DNA of 64,000 bases from Pseudoglutamicibacter albus (GTDB taxonomy: Bacteria > Actinomycetota > Actinomycetes > Actinomycetales > Micrococcaceae), in NCBI RefSeq assembly GCF_031458175.1, contig NZ_JAVDXX010000001.1, positions 744,001-808,000 on the forward strand, given 5' to 3'. Every line of letters begins with the position of its first letter. Position 1 is the stretch's first letter. Shown here piece after piece: positions 9,444 to 18,078 of this stretch. The position numbers and the translations under genes were made by a program. The notes beneath the pieces were generated by a model that did not search any database, was not told the origin of the DNA, and worked only from the letters and a program-made list of their open reading frames with translations.

Positions 9444-10532
9444 TCAGAGCTCATGGATGTATGAGACCAGGTCAGTCAAAACCTGTGCATCCGTTGTCGG
9501 TGGGACACCGTGCCCGAGGTTCACAACGTGGCCTGGGGCCTTGCGTCCTTCCTCAACCACACGGCGAGCCTCAGCGAAACGGACCTCTTCAGTGGAGAAC
9601 AGAACCGCAGGGTCGATGTTGCCCTGGACAGCGATGGTTGAGTTTAGCTGGGCGAGCGCGGCAGGGATCGAGATGCGGTGATCCAGGCCCACCGCGGTCG
9701 CATCGACTTCTTCGATGGCTTTGAGCATGTGGCCGGAACCCAGTGCGAAATGCGTGCGAGGGGTTCCAAGGTCCGCGACGTGCTGCATCGAGATTTTGCT
9801 GAACGGCTGTGCGTGCTCGCGGTACGTCGCTTCCGAAAGTGAGCCGGCCCACGAATCAAACAGCTGAACCGAGGAAGCGCCGGCCTCAACCTGGGCGCGC
9901 ATGAAAAGGCCCGAGGCGTGAGCGACCCACTCAGCGAGCTTGGCCCACAAGCGCGGCTCGGCGGTCATGAGCGCACGAGTCTTGAGATGATCGCGTGACG
10001 GGCGGCCCTCGATCATGTAGGAAGCAACCGTGAAGGGGGCGCCCGCGAAACCGATGAGCGGGGTCGAACCGAGTTCATCAACCGTGAGCCGTACCGCTTC
10101 GCGGATACATTCCAGACCCTCTTGATACACGTCATCGAGTGCCGGCAACGCATCGATGTCAGCCTCTGAGGCGATAGGGGAGTCAAGGACCGGGCCAACA
10201 CCTGGCTCGATCTCCACACCGATCCCAGCGATTTTGAGCGGGGTCATGATATCGGAGAAGAAAATACCCGCATCAACGTTGTGGCGCCGCACCGGCTGGC
10301 ACGTGATCTCGGCCACCATATCCGGGATCAAGCAGGACTCAAGCATGTCCGTGCCTGCTCGCACCTTCTTATATTCAGGAAGTGAACGCCCAGCCTGACG
10401 CATGAACCAGACACTCGGGGCGGCATCCGTGCTTTCGCCGCGTAAACGCTTGATAAGTGGGGCATCCGCGGTCCCGCCCTCAGCGGTGCTGCGATGCAAA
10501 GGATGAGATGAAGGCAAAGTCACAGTTGTCAT
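9444..10532 (-). CDS. hemE: Uroporphyrinogen decarboxylase
   Basis: 362 residues. Decarboxylates the four acetate chains of uroporphyrinogen III to give coproporphyrinogen III. Substrate-binding arginines lie in FMRQAGRSLPEY (residues 43-54) and the key aspartate in FFSDIMTP (D94). The N-terminus has about 20 extra low-complexity residues. First gene of the minus-strand haem operon; ATG start with AAGGG upstream and a GATAAT -10-like element 9 nt before the start, giving a very short leader. It diverges from hemA across a 110-nt gap. Confidence 0.97.
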   Translation of the reverse strand: MTTVTLPSSHPLHRSTAEGGTADAPLIKRLRGESTDAAPSVWFMRQAGRSLPEYKKVRAGTDMLESCLIPDMVAEITCQPVRRHNVDAGIFFSDIMTPLKIAGIGVEIEPGVGPVLDSPIASEADIDALPALDDVYQEGLECIREAVRLTVDELGSTPLIGFAGAPFTVASYMIEGRPSRDHLKTRALMTAEPRLWAKLAEWVAHASGLFMRAQVEAGASSVQLFDSWAGSLSEATYREHAQPFSKISMQHVADLGTPRTHFALGSGHMLKAIEEVDATAVGLDHRISIPAALAQLNSTIAVQGNIDPAVLFSTEEVRFAEARRVVEEGRKAPGHVVNLGHGVPPTTDAQVLTDLVSYIHEL

Positions 10533-10629
10533 TGTGCCCTTATTATCTCATTGCCAACCTGGGAGGATTCTGAACGACACCTGGCGTTCACATCCTGGTC
10601 GCTTTGGTGTCATCGTGGGCGGTGCGGAC

Positions 10630-10642
10630 TAGAATATAAGGC
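10630..10642 (+). promoter_or_regulatory. hemA -10 element with leaderless start
   Basis: TAGAAT at 10630-10635 ends exactly 7 nt before the hemA ATG, which would put the transcript start at or next to the start codon. No clear -35 box is seen at the standard distance. The opposite strand carries the hemE promoter in the same 110-nt gap. Confidence 0.5.
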
Positions 10643-12100
10643 ATGCTTATCGCCCTTCGCGCAACTCACGATCGCCTGGGGCTGGACGCCCTCGAACGCA
10701 TCACGCGAGGAGCCGACCAGCTTGACACGATCATCGAACGCCTCAACGAGGCCCATCCTGAACAGCCGCTGTCCGGGTGGGTCACGATGGCCACATGCAA
10801 CCGCCTAGAGATCTATCTTGACGCGGATCTCTTCCATGAGGCGGTCGATATCATCGCCCTGGCCGTCGCTGAGGCCTCAGGCTTGAGCCAGAGCGAAGTT
10901 GAGGACCTTTTGGTCGCTGACGCCGGCTCATTGTCGGCCCACCACATGTTCACGGTGGCGGCGGGGCTGAACTCCCAAGTAGTCGGCGAAGGCGAAATCA
11001 ACGGGCAAGTGCGCGCGAGCTTTTCCGAGGCGCTGGCTGAAGGGCGCACAACCTCGATGCTCAACGACCTCTTCCAGGGTGCGCTACGTACCGCCAAAAA
11101 CATTAGCCACCGCACGACGATCGGCGCGGCTGGCCGCTCATCCGTCACTGTTGCGATCGATCAGGCAGAACCTACGACCGGCCAGTTGACCGGCGCTCGG
11201 GTGATCGTGGTGGGAACAGGCGCGATGGCGCGCATCGCGGCCTCTGATCTGAACCGCCGCGGCGTAGCTCGTTTGGATGTGTTGTCTGGTTCTGGCCGTG
11301 CCAAGAACTTTGCGATAACCCACAACGCGCATCCGCTGTCCACCGATGAAATGCCTGCAGCACTCGCGGCATCTTCACTCGTGGTTGCTTGCTCTGGCCG
11401 CGGCACTGCACAGATCTTGACTCAGGATGTTCGCGACGCGATGCAGCTGCGCGAGCTATACAACGCCGAACACGCTTCAGCCAAGCTCGGCGAACTCGTG
11501 ATCCTCGACATGTCTTTGACCTCTGACTTGGAAGAGGAAGTGCGCACGATCCCGGGCGTGCGGGTTCTAGGCCTCAAGGATATTTCGGCAGACGCCTCTA
11601 ACCAGGAAGAGATCGAGCGCGCACAAGAGATGATCAACGCTGGGGTGGGCCGTTTCGAGTTGCGTCAGCAGATCCGTCGCCTCGACCCTGCGGTATCCGC
11701 CCTGCGGCGCTCGGTCCGCGCCGAGATCGAACGCGAGATCGAGGGGGTACGCAACAACCATGACGAGGAAACCGTCAAAGTTGTTGAACGTGCCCTGGGC
11801 CGCGTATATAAGCGGCTACTGCATTCGCCTATGATGCGCGCCCAAGAACTCGCGCGGGAAGGCGAGGGTCAAAAGTTCATGTCCGCTGTCCACACGCTCT
11901 TCGGTGTGGACCTCGAACAGGGCGGACGGGTACCTAACGACCCTGCCTCGATCCAGGCCCGCGAAACACTGCGCGATGTTGCCGATCACGACCAAGATGC
12001 ACCAGCGCACGCGATGCCGTTATCCGAGATCCGTGACGCGTTCGTGGACTATGAAGAGACCGCGACCGTGATCGAAGAAGAACTCAAAGAGAAACGCTAA
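10643..12100 (+). CDS. hemA: Glutamyl-tRNA reductase
   Basis: 485 residues. Reduces glutamyl-tRNA(Glu) with NADPH to glutamate-1-semialdehyde, the committed step of the C5 haem route. The catalytic cysteine is C52 in MATCNRLEIYLD; GEGEINGQVR and the Rossmann segment VIVVGTGAMARIAASDL are also present, followed by a long helical dimerisation domain. It is transcribed away from the rest of the haem genes, which allows separate control of the entry step. The start is probably leaderless. No terminator hairpin is visible in the 28-nt gap before the converging aminopeptidase gene. Confidence 0.97.
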   Translation: MLIALRATHDRLGLDALERITRGADQLDTIIERLNEAHPEQPLSGWVTMATCNRLEIYLDADLFHEAVDIIALAVAEASGLSQSEVEDLLVADAGSLSAHHMFTVAAGLNSQVVGEGEINGQVRASFSEALAEGRTTSMLNDLFQGALRTAKNISHRTTIGAAGRSSVTVAIDQAEPTTGQLTGARVIVVGTGAMARIAASDLNRRGVARLDVLSGSGRAKNFAITHNAHPLSTDEMPAALAASSLVVACSGRGTAQILTQDVRDAMQLRELYNAEHASAKLGELVILDMSLTSDLEEEVRTIPGVRVLGLKDISADASNQEEIERAQEMINAGVGRFELRQQIRRLDPAVSALRRSVRAEIEREIEGVRNNHDEETVKVVERALGRVYKRLLHSPMMRAQELAREGEGQKFMSAVHTLFGVDLEQGGRVPNDPASIQARETLRDVADHDQDAPAHAMPLSEIRDAFVDYEETATVIEEELKEKR

Positions 12101-12128
12101 AACCCTGCGGTGTTGAACTGTTGAAACG

Positions 12129-13517
12129 CTAGCGGCCGATGCGTTCTCTGAGCTCCCCGAGCACTGTTGCCGGGTCGTCGGAGAGGCCATCGTGGTGGTG
12201 ATCCGCTGATTCCCACACGTTGATGCCGCGGATTCTGGAAGCCGTTTCAAGCGAGAGCTCACGGTCCACATAAATGTCCGGGGTATAGACCGCGGCGGCG
12301 ACGGGAACCGTGTTGTTCGCCAGTTGCTCGTAATTGTAGAGCGGGCTCCATCCGCTGTATTCATGCAGCGCATGAGCGAGTTGCTCAAGCGGCTGCAGAG
12401 CCGGGTCTTGCTCGAAATCTTCAGGCAACGCTGCCTCACCGATCAGCTGCGGAACATCGGCACTAGGCAACGTTTGAGGGTGTGTCTGCTGTTGCGAACG
12501 CGAAGCCGCCCACCGTGTCGCAGGGCCGGACGTGTAGATCGCTTCTTGGAAGAGCCAATAGATCGGGTTGCGTGCGTGATCCACCTGGGAACCCAGAAGC
12601 GAGAGCATCACAGGGGAGATGCCACCATGCGAGAGGGCGTCTTCTAGCCCGAAACGCAACTGTTGAACACGCGAATTACCGCCCAATAGCATCCCGAGCC
12701 GCTGGATAGTCAGTTCGGTCACGACATGGCCGTTAGCTAAGCGGTACGGATGCCCGGCATCGCGAGCGCGGCGCGCTTCAGCGTACAGATCTCTCAACTG
12801 CGCTGCGGCATGCGGCCAAGCCTCGAAGACCTCGGCCTGACGTTCAGCAGTACGAGCGTATGTTGCGTCATAGACCCGCTTCGGATCACCTTCGATGAGC
12901 CCAAGCCCGCCGGTGATCATCGAACCAGCCAACGCGTCCGGGGCGAAGCTCAGGTAGCTCATCGTGATGAAGCCACCGTAGGACTGGCCCAGCGTGAACC
13001 AAGAATCAACACCCATAGCCAGGCGGATCGCCTCAGCATCAGCAACGATGTCAGTGGCCCGGAAGTGAGACAAGAACTCGATCTGTCGGGTGATCTGTTG
13101 CGGCTCAGGCTCGCCCGAACCGATAGCATTCAGCGTCGCAGCGCTGATCGGAGAGGAACCGCCGGTACCGCGCTGATCCAGCAACAACACGCGGAAGTGC
13201 GGTAGCAGCTCACCAAGCCAGCCGGAGGACGGATTAACGGGACGCAGAGCTTCGAAGCCTGGGCCGCCCTGTAAATAAACAAGCCACGGCCGCTGTTCCG
13301 CATCCGCATCGATTGAACGAACCTCACGCGCCCGCACCGTCACGCTCTGAGCATCGAGTGACGCTCCAGAGCTGTGCGTCGACGAGTTAGCAGCTAAGTG
13401 CTCGGTTCCGTGGACGAGCGGTACTTCGTATAGAACCGAAGACACGACAGCGCCCCGCCAAGCAGCCGCATCATCACGGCGAAGAAGCTTAGCGGGGCGA
13501 GGCGTCAAAGGAGTCAA
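12129..13517 (-). CDS. Alpha/beta hydrolase, S33 prolyl aminopeptidase family
   Basis: 462 residues. The alpha/beta-hydrolase core shows the oxyanion segment QGGPGFE (83-89), DQRGTGGSSP and the nucleophile elbow GQSYGGF with S179; the C-terminal WESADHHHDG should supply the catalytic histidine. The GGPG/GQSYGG combination and length fit the proline iminopeptidase group that releases N-terminal residues, usually proline, from peptides. Substrate not demonstrable from sequence. There is no signal peptide. The frame begins with TTG (MTPLTPRPAK), an AAGGTC stretch lies about 13 nt upstream; the true start could be slightly downstream. It converges with hemA. Confidence 0.82.
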   Translation of the reverse strand: MTPLTPRPAKLLRRDDAAAWRGAVVSSVLYEVPLVHGTEHLAANSSTHSSGASLDAQSVTVRAREVRSIDADAEQRPWLVYLQGGPGFEALRPVNPSSGWLGELLPHFRVLLLDQRGTGGSSPISAATLNAIGSGEPEPQQITRQIEFLSHFRATDIVADAEAIRLAMGVDSWFTLGQSYGGFITMSYLSFAPDALAGSMITGGLGLIEGDPKRVYDATYARTAERQAEVFEAWPHAAAQLRDLYAEARRARDAGHPYRLANGHVVTELTIQRLGMLLGGNSRVQQLRFGLEDALSHGGISPVMLSLLGSQVDHARNPIYWLFQEAIYTSGPATRWAASRSQQQTHPQTLPSADVPQLIGEAALPEDFEQDPALQPLEQLAHALHEYSGWSPLYNYEQLANNTVPVAAAVYTPDIYVDRELSLETASRIRGINVWESADHHHDGLSDDPATVLGELRERIGR

Positions 13518-13544
13518 AACAGTGCTGACCTTCGGTTGGCTCGA

Positions 13545-13578
13545 ACGGTGAAGAGATGCTCACGGTGAAGAGATACTC
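13545..13578. repeat. 17-bp tandem duplication
   Basis: ACGGTGAAGAGATGCTC is followed immediately by the same 17 bp with one change (G to A). It fills much of the 77-nt gap between the lipoprotein and aminopeptidase genes. One of several short intergenic duplications in this window. Confidence 0.85.
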
Positions 13579-13594
13579 ACCGCGCTGATAGAAA

Positions 13595-14215
13595 TTAGTC
13601 GGCTTTACGCAATACGAGCTTGTCCTGACCATTGGTCAGTTCAACACCGTTGGTCGCCTCGGAAATACGCAGCTTACCGGAGGTCAAGAAATCCCCCAGG
13701 GCCTCAGCGGCGGTGAGAGCTTCGCCCTGGCAGTTGGTGACATTGCTGTAAGACTGCGTCACCGTTGCATCAGAACCCTGAACATCGACGTCATAGGTTT
13801 CGTTAGCGCACTGGTCGATCACTGCCAACGTGCCCTTACCGGAGCCCGAAGGGGTCAACATGAAGCCACCCAGCTTCGCTTCAGACACAGCGCCCTTGAC
13901 AGTGAAAGACTTCACGGTCAAGTGAGTGTTCTCAGAGAAACCAAGAGCGGACACGCCAGAGTCCTTGCCGGACTCCGTCGAGGAAGCCTCGCCCGAGGCT
14001 GCTTCCGACGTTGGTTCAGCGTGAGTGTTTTCACCCTGATTGGTGTTTTCACCCTCAACAGAGCCGTCCTTCTGATGGAACTGAGAGGACTCTGGGGTTG
14101 GGGAATCAAGAGTCGTTGGGTGCTTAGGGGCACAACCGGCCAGGGAAGCAACTACCAACGATGCAGGCGCCAAGAGCGCAACTGCGCGAACAGTGCGAGT
14201 GGAAAGTCGTGACAT
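13595..14215 (-). CDS. Putative lipoprotein, possible META-like domain
   Basis: 206 residues from the ATG at 14215. A signal peptide with a basic start, hydrophobic core and lipobox LAGC gives a lipidated cysteine at C28, so the protein is predicted to be anchored on the outer face of the membrane. Residues 30-85 are a Ser/Thr/Glu-rich linker with an in-frame 18-bp duplication (GENTNQ GENTHA). The C-terminal part has two cysteines (DQCANET, NVTNCQG) and ends in alternating strands (GKLRISEATNGVELTNGQDKLV) that vaguely resemble META/HslJ domains; this is weak. An upstream ATG at 14224 lies inside the TAGAAT -10 box, which argues for the 14215 start. Function unknown. Confidence 0.75.
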   Translation of the reverse strand: MSRLSTRTVRAVALLAPASLVVASLAGCAPKHPTTLDSPTPESSQFHQKDGSVEGENTNQGENTHAEPTSEAASGEASSTESGKDSGVSALGFSENTHLTVKSFTVKGAVSEAKLGGFMLTPSGSGKGTLAVIDQCANETYDVDVQGSDATVTQSYSNVTNCQGEALTAAEALGDFLTSGKLRISEATNGVELTNGQDKLVLRKAD

Positions 14216-14222
14216 GGGAACC

Positions 14223-14228
14223 ATTCTA
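14223..14228 (-). promoter_or_regulatory. -10 element of the lipoprotein gene
   Basis: TAGAAT read on the minus strand, with 7 nt between its last T and the ATG at 14215. This fits a leaderless transcript and excludes the alternative ATG at 14224, which overlaps the box. Confidence 0.5.
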
Positions 14229-14251
14229 TCGCTAATTTATGTTTGACATGT

Positions 14252-16816
14252 TCACCGGCGTTCGCCCGTGCCGTCGATGCGGCCGATCGCCGTGACAGTG
14301 AGCGCTAATTCGCCACGCTCATCCGTAGCATCCAAATCAACAACCGCATCGAAACCCCAGTCGTGATCACCCTCCGGGTCAGCGAACGTCTGGCTGACCT
14401 TCCAGATCGGCCGACCATCGGGGTCTGTCGCCTCAACAATCTGCAACAGTTCAGGGGAGCGGCCGCTCGGGCCATCGTCGATGTCCTCATGCTCAGCGAA
14501 GTAGTCATCCATCAGATCAGCCCACGCATCGGCATCGAAACCAGATTCGCCATCCAGCTCACCCAGAGCAATATCCTTCTCAGCCCCGAACAGTTTGACG
14601 CGAGAGAACATCGCGTTGCGCACCATGACCCGCAAAGCACGCTTCTGCTGTGACAAGCGCGGCGGCTCGGCCGGTTGCTGAATCGACTGATCCTGCGGCA
14701 CCTCACCCGAAGCTAAGGCCTCCCACTCGCTCAACAGCGAAGAATCGACCTGCTCGATCATCTGACCTAGCCACTCGGTGATGTCCTCAAGCTCCTCAGT
14801 TACAGCTGAATCCGGCACCGAGCTACGCAGGGCCTTATACGCATCCGTGAGATAACGCAGCAGAATCCCCTCAGCCCGCGTCACCTGATAATTGCGTACA
14901 TACTCGCCAAAGCTCTGACCCGTCTCATACATTTCACGGACCACTGACTTAGGGGAGAGCTCATAGCCAGCCAACCAGCCAGCGCCCTGCCGGTAACGTT
15001 CAAAAGCCACCTCAAGGTCTTCCCGCAAAGGCTGTGGGTGCGTGATCTCATCAAGCCGATTCATACGCTCGTGATATTCGAGGCCATCGGCACGCATCTG
15101 CGCCATCGCCTCACTCTTGGCCTTCTTGACCTGTGCCCCGATAATAGGGCGCGGATCCTCAAGGGTCGCCTCAAGAATGGAGACAACATCGACTGCGTAA
15201 TCAGGTGAATCGCGCTCCAGCATCTCTAACGCGGCGATAGCGAAGCTAGAGAGCGGCTGATTCAGGCCAAAGTCTTCCGGCAAATCAACCGTGAGGTGAA
15301 GCCGGTTGCCGTACTCATCTGGCTCGCCGCGCTCCAAAACATTGGTCGCCAGTAGCTCCTTGATGATCCCTAAAGCCTTCTTGACGTGCTCCCGGTTACG
15401 GATGGGTGGTTCGTGATTCTGCGTCAAGATATCGCGAGCATGCCTGAACGCATCGCCCTCATAAGCGAGCAGGTTCAAGATCATCGCGTGGGAGACCTGA
15501 AAAGACGAGGTCATCGTCTCCGGCTGAGAGGCCACGAGCTTCTCAAAGGTCTTCTCACTCCAGGACACGAAGCCATCAGGGGGAGACTGCTTCTTAACCT
15601 GACGCAGCTTCTTCTGATCATCCCCGTGCCGAGACCGGGCTTTCTCCATAGCCTTCGCGTTAGCGATCTCATGCTCCGGGGCCTGCACCACCACATCACC
15701 GGCAGTGTCAAAACCTGCCCGGCCTGCACGCCCAGCCAACTGATGGAACTCCCGCGCGTTCACATGCCGGGTGCGTTGACCATCGAACTTAGACAACGCG
15801 GTCAAAACCACAGTACGGATCGGCACATTGATGCCCACACCGAGCGTGTCAGTACCGCAAATGACCTTGAGCAAACCAGCCTGGGCAAGCTGTTCAACGA
15901 GCCGACGATACTTAGGGAGCATCCCTGCGTGATGCACCCCGATACCGGCACGAATCATCTTCTTCAGAGTCTGCCCAAAACCCGAAGCGAAACGGAAGCC
16001 ACCCAGAAAATCCGCGATACGGTCCTTCTCCTCGCGGCTAGCAACATTGAGCGAAAGCAAACCTTGAGCTTGCTCGATCGCCTCACGCTGAGAGAAATGC
16101 ACAACATAGACCGGGGCGCGGTGAGTTTCGACCAGTTCCTTGAGCGTCTCGCCGATCGGCTCCATGCCGTAATGATGGTGCAAGGGAATAGGGCGTTCGG
16201 AGCCTGAAACCGTCACAGCAGGCCGGCCCGTGCGTTGTTTGAGGTCCTCTTCAAAGAACGTCGTATCGCCCAACGTTGCCGAAAGCAACAAGAACTGCGA
16301 CTGCGGCAAACCCAACAGTGGAACCTGCCACGCCCAGCCGCGCTGCGGGTCAGCATAGAAGTGGAACTCATCGGCGATCACGACACCGCAATCAGCGTGT
16401 TCGCCTTCGCGTAACGCCATGTTCGCGAGGATCTCCGCGGTACAGCAAATAATCGGTGCCTTTGGGTTCACGCTCGCCTCACCCGTGAGCATGCCCACGT
16501 TCTCGGCACCGAAAACCTTGATCAAGTCAAAGAACTTCTCAGAAACCAACGCCTTGATCGGGGCTGTATAAAACGAACGCTCACCGCGGGCCAAAGCCGC
16601 AAAATGCGCCGCGATAGCAACCATCGATTTACCCGAACCCGTGGGGGTCGCAAGAATTACATGCTTACCCTCAACAAGCTCCATGACCGCTTCATCCTGA
16701 GCCGGGTACAGCGTCAACCCACGGTTTGAAACCCACTTCAGGAACGCATCGTAGATGGCCTCCGGAAGGTTCGTCTCCGAGGCATTCGGGACCAGATCAG
16801 ACAGGTTCACGTTCAT
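14252..16816 (-). CDS. DEAD/DEAH-box superfamily 2 helicase with DUF3516-like C-terminus
   Basis: 854 residues from ATG at 16816. Motif I is TPTGSGKS (57-64), motif II is ADEFHFY, motif III SATLGDT, and motif VI HQLAGRAGRAGFD, the Ski2-like set. The C-terminal 400 residues match the pattern of actinobacterial RNA/DNA helicases annotated with DUF3516; substrate is unknown. The start ATG shares one base with the TGA of the upstream hydrolase (TGATG), so the two are translationally coupled. The longer frame from 16837 would add seven residues inside the hydrolase gene and is less likely. A constitutive nucleic-acid housekeeping role is more likely than defence. Confidence 0.88.
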   Translation of the reverse strand: MNVNLSDLVPNASETNLPEAIYDAFLKWVSNRGLTLYPAQDEAVMELVEGKHVILATPTGSGKSMVAIAAHFAALARGERSFYTAPIKALVSEKFFDLIKVFGAENVGMLTGEASVNPKAPIICCTAEILANMALREGEHADCGVVIADEFHFYADPQRGWAWQVPLLGLPQSQFLLLSATLGDTTFFEEDLKQRTGRPAVTVSGSERPIPLHHHYGMEPIGETLKELVETHRAPVYVVHFSQREAIEQAQGLLSLNVASREEKDRIADFLGGFRFASGFGQTLKKMIRAGIGVHHAGMLPKYRRLVEQLAQAGLLKVICGTDTLGVGINVPIRTVVLTALSKFDGQRTRHVNAREFHQLAGRAGRAGFDTAGDVVVQAPEHEIANAKAMEKARSRHGDDQKKLRQVKKQSPPDGFVSWSEKTFEKLVASQPETMTSSFQVSHAMILNLLAYEGDAFRHARDILTQNHEPPIRNREHVKKALGIIKELLATNVLERGEPDEYGNRLHLTVDLPEDFGLNQPLSSFAIAALEMLERDSPDYAVDVVSILEATLEDPRPIIGAQVKKAKSEAMAQMRADGLEYHERMNRLDEITHPQPLREDLEVAFERYRQGAGWLAGYELSPKSVVREMYETGQSFGEYVRNYQVTRAEGILLRYLTDAYKALRSSVPDSAVTEELEDITEWLGQMIEQVDSSLLSEWEALASGEVPQDQSIQQPAEPPRLSQQKRALRVMVRNAMFSRVKLFGAEKDIALGELDGESGFDADAWADLMDDYFAEHEDIDDGPSGRSPELLQIVEATDPDGRPIWKVSQTFADPEGDHDWGFDAVVDLDATDERGELALTVTAIGRIDGTGERR

Positions 16817-17490
16817 CACCAGCCGCGGGCACGCCACTCAGGCAAGCTCGCACGCTCATCACCCAGCGTGGTGCCATCGCCATGACCCGGTAAAACAACC
16901 GTTTCATCCGGATAACGGCCGAACAGTTTGGACTCAACGTCATCAATCAGCGTTGCGAAACGCTCCGGATCATTCCATGTATTACCCACGCCACCAGGGA
17001 AGAGGGAATCGCCCGTGAAGAGGTACTGAACCCCGTCGATCGTAGTGGCCAACGCAATCGAGCCAGGGGTGTGTCCACGCAACCAGATCACATCCAATGT
17101 GACCCCGCCAGCGTCCACCGTGTCACCATCATCCACAGTCTCCGTGAATGTGATGCCCCGCATCTCTTCCACCGCAGGAATATCCAGCGGATGCCCGATG
17201 AGCCGGGTACCTTCCCCGGTCAGCTCCGGCAAAGCGCCAGTGTGGTCATGGTGCTGATGCGTAATCACGATGCTCGGCGCGGCATCAGCACCGACGGCCG
17301 CGCGCAAAGTCTCAGGCTCAGCAGGGGCGTCGATGAGCAAGACATCCTGCGGATCAGTCAGCGACTGCAGAATATAGGCGCGGTTATCCATATCGGACAC
17401 CGCGACCATGCTGAGCCGAGTCTTGTCATCCGAGGCAATAACCTGTGCTTTTGATCCTTGCGAAGAGTTACGTGGAGATGCTGGGGCCAT
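16816..17490 (-). CDS. Metallo-beta-lactamase-fold hydrolase
   Basis: 224 residues from ATG at 17490. The metal-binding motif THQHHDHTG places H78, H80, D82 and H83; further ligands are in RGHTPGSIAL, FTGDSLFPGG and VVLPGHGDGT. The FTGDSLF and LPGHGDGTT segments are typical of glyoxalase-II-like cytosolic hydrolases. The substrate is not known; the gene in this position near uvrA in relatives is usually annotated only as an MBL-fold protein. A longer frame (to 17514) adds eight residues that overlap the -10 box, so 17490 is preferred. Operonic with the downstream helicase. Confidence 0.9.
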   Translation of the reverse strand: MAPASPRNSSQGSKAQVIASDDKTRLSMVAVSDMDNRAYILQSLTDPQDVLLIDAPAEPETLRAAVGADAAPSIVITHQHHDHTGALPELTGEGTRLIGHPLDIPAVEEMRGITFTETVDDGDTVDAGGVTLDVIWLRGHTPGSIALATTIDGVQYLFTGDSLFPGGVGNTWNDPERFATLIDDVESKLFGRYPDETVVLPGHGDGTTLGDERASLPEWRARGW

Positions 17491-17564
17491 GCCCAGTAGT
17501 ATACCCTGATACATATCTCGTATTGTGTTGTGTCAAAGGCACTAAAACCGCCGGAAAGATGACT
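17491..17564. promoter_or_regulatory. Divergent promoter region, hydrolase-helicase / gntR
   Basis: On the minus strand TATACT (17503-17498) ends 7 nt before the hydrolase ATG, a leaderless arrangement. On the plus strand TATTGT (17521-17526) could be the -10 of gntR. Between them ATAC and GTAT (17509-17512 and 17520-17523) form an inverted repeat with a 7-nt spacer, a candidate site for the GntR protein. Confidence 0.45.
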
Positions 17565-17936
17565 ATGACGATCCTCGCCGACTTCACGGTCAGCAGTGAA
17601 GACATCCCGCCGTACCGCCAAGTGCGCCGCGCAATTGCCCAAGACATCCGAGAAGGCACGATCGCCGTCGGAACGAAACTACCGACAGTCCGCTCACTCG
17701 CCGCCCAACTCAACCTCGCGACCAACACTGTTGCCCGAGCCTATAAGGAGCTCGAAGAACTCGGCCTCGTGGAAGGCCGAGGGCGCGCTGGCACGATCGT
17801 GACACCCGGAGCCGGGCGAACATCAGCGAAAATCGCATCCAATGCAACATGGTTCGCTCGCTCAGCCGAAGGCGCAGGCCTGAGCCTTCAAGCGGCCCTC
17901 GACCTCGTACGCGCCGCCTGGCCATCCAATAAATAG
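17565..17936 (+). CDS. GntR family transcriptional regulator, YtrA-like
   Basis: 123 residues, starting MTILADFTVSSEDIPPYRQVR. The winged helix-turn-helix covers residues 15-80, with the GntR signature RSLAAQLNLATNTVARAYKELEELGLVEGRGRAGTIV region split over residues 45-80. The effector domain is nearly absent (about 40 residues), as in the short YtrA subfamily that often controls adjacent genes or ABC transporters. GGAAAG lies 7 nt before the ATG at 17565; the ATG at 17559 is too close to it. Its divergent partner is the hydrolase-helicase operon, a plausible target, but this is inference. Confidence 0.87.
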   Translation: MTILADFTVSSEDIPPYRQVRRAIAQDIREGTIAVGTKLPTVRSLAAQLNLATNTVARAYKELEELGLVEGRGRAGTIVTPGAGRTSAKIASNATWFARSAEGAGLSLQAALDLVRAAWPSNK

Positions 17937-17947
17937 CCAGTCACGGA

Positions 17948-17998
17948 GTATTGACCTAACCAGTATTGACCTAACCGGGCCTCCGCATTGAACTAACC
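17948..17998. repeat. Three copies of a 14-bp degenerate repeat
   Basis: GTATTGACCTAACC occurs at 17948-17961 and 17963-17976, with a two-mismatch copy GCATTGAACTAACC at 17985-17998. The copies directly follow the gntR stop and lie upstream of uvrA. Spacing is irregular (15 and 22 bp), so this is not CRISPR-like. Confidence 0.85.
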
Positions 17999-18043
17999 GG
18001 GGCTCAGCCGCGCGAAGTGCGCGGCGCGCGACCGCGACGCAAC

Positions 18044-18057
18044 CAGTTGCGCAACTG
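18044..18057. promoter_or_regulatory. 14-bp perfect palindrome before uvrA
   Basis: CAGTTGCGCAACTG is a perfect palindrome ending 8 nt upstream of the TACCAT (18066-18071) -10-like box of uvrA. Its position in the -35 region makes it a candidate operator. It does not match the actinobacterial LexA box pattern GAAC-N4-GTTC. Confidence 0.45.
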
Positions 18058-18078
18058 ACACTTACTACCATTGGAGCT

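Noticed and set aside
14252-17936. Helicase plus MBL hydrolase plus regulator as an anti-phage defence system
   Set aside because: The helicase is of the broadly conserved actinobacterial DUF3516 type and the hydrolase lacks nuclease-type beta-CASP features; no integrase, toxin or restriction gene is close.
17948-17998. Possible CRISPR array
   Set aside because: Units are only 14 bp, spacing is irregular and there are no unique spacers or cas genes; the same holds for the repeats at 21827-21922.
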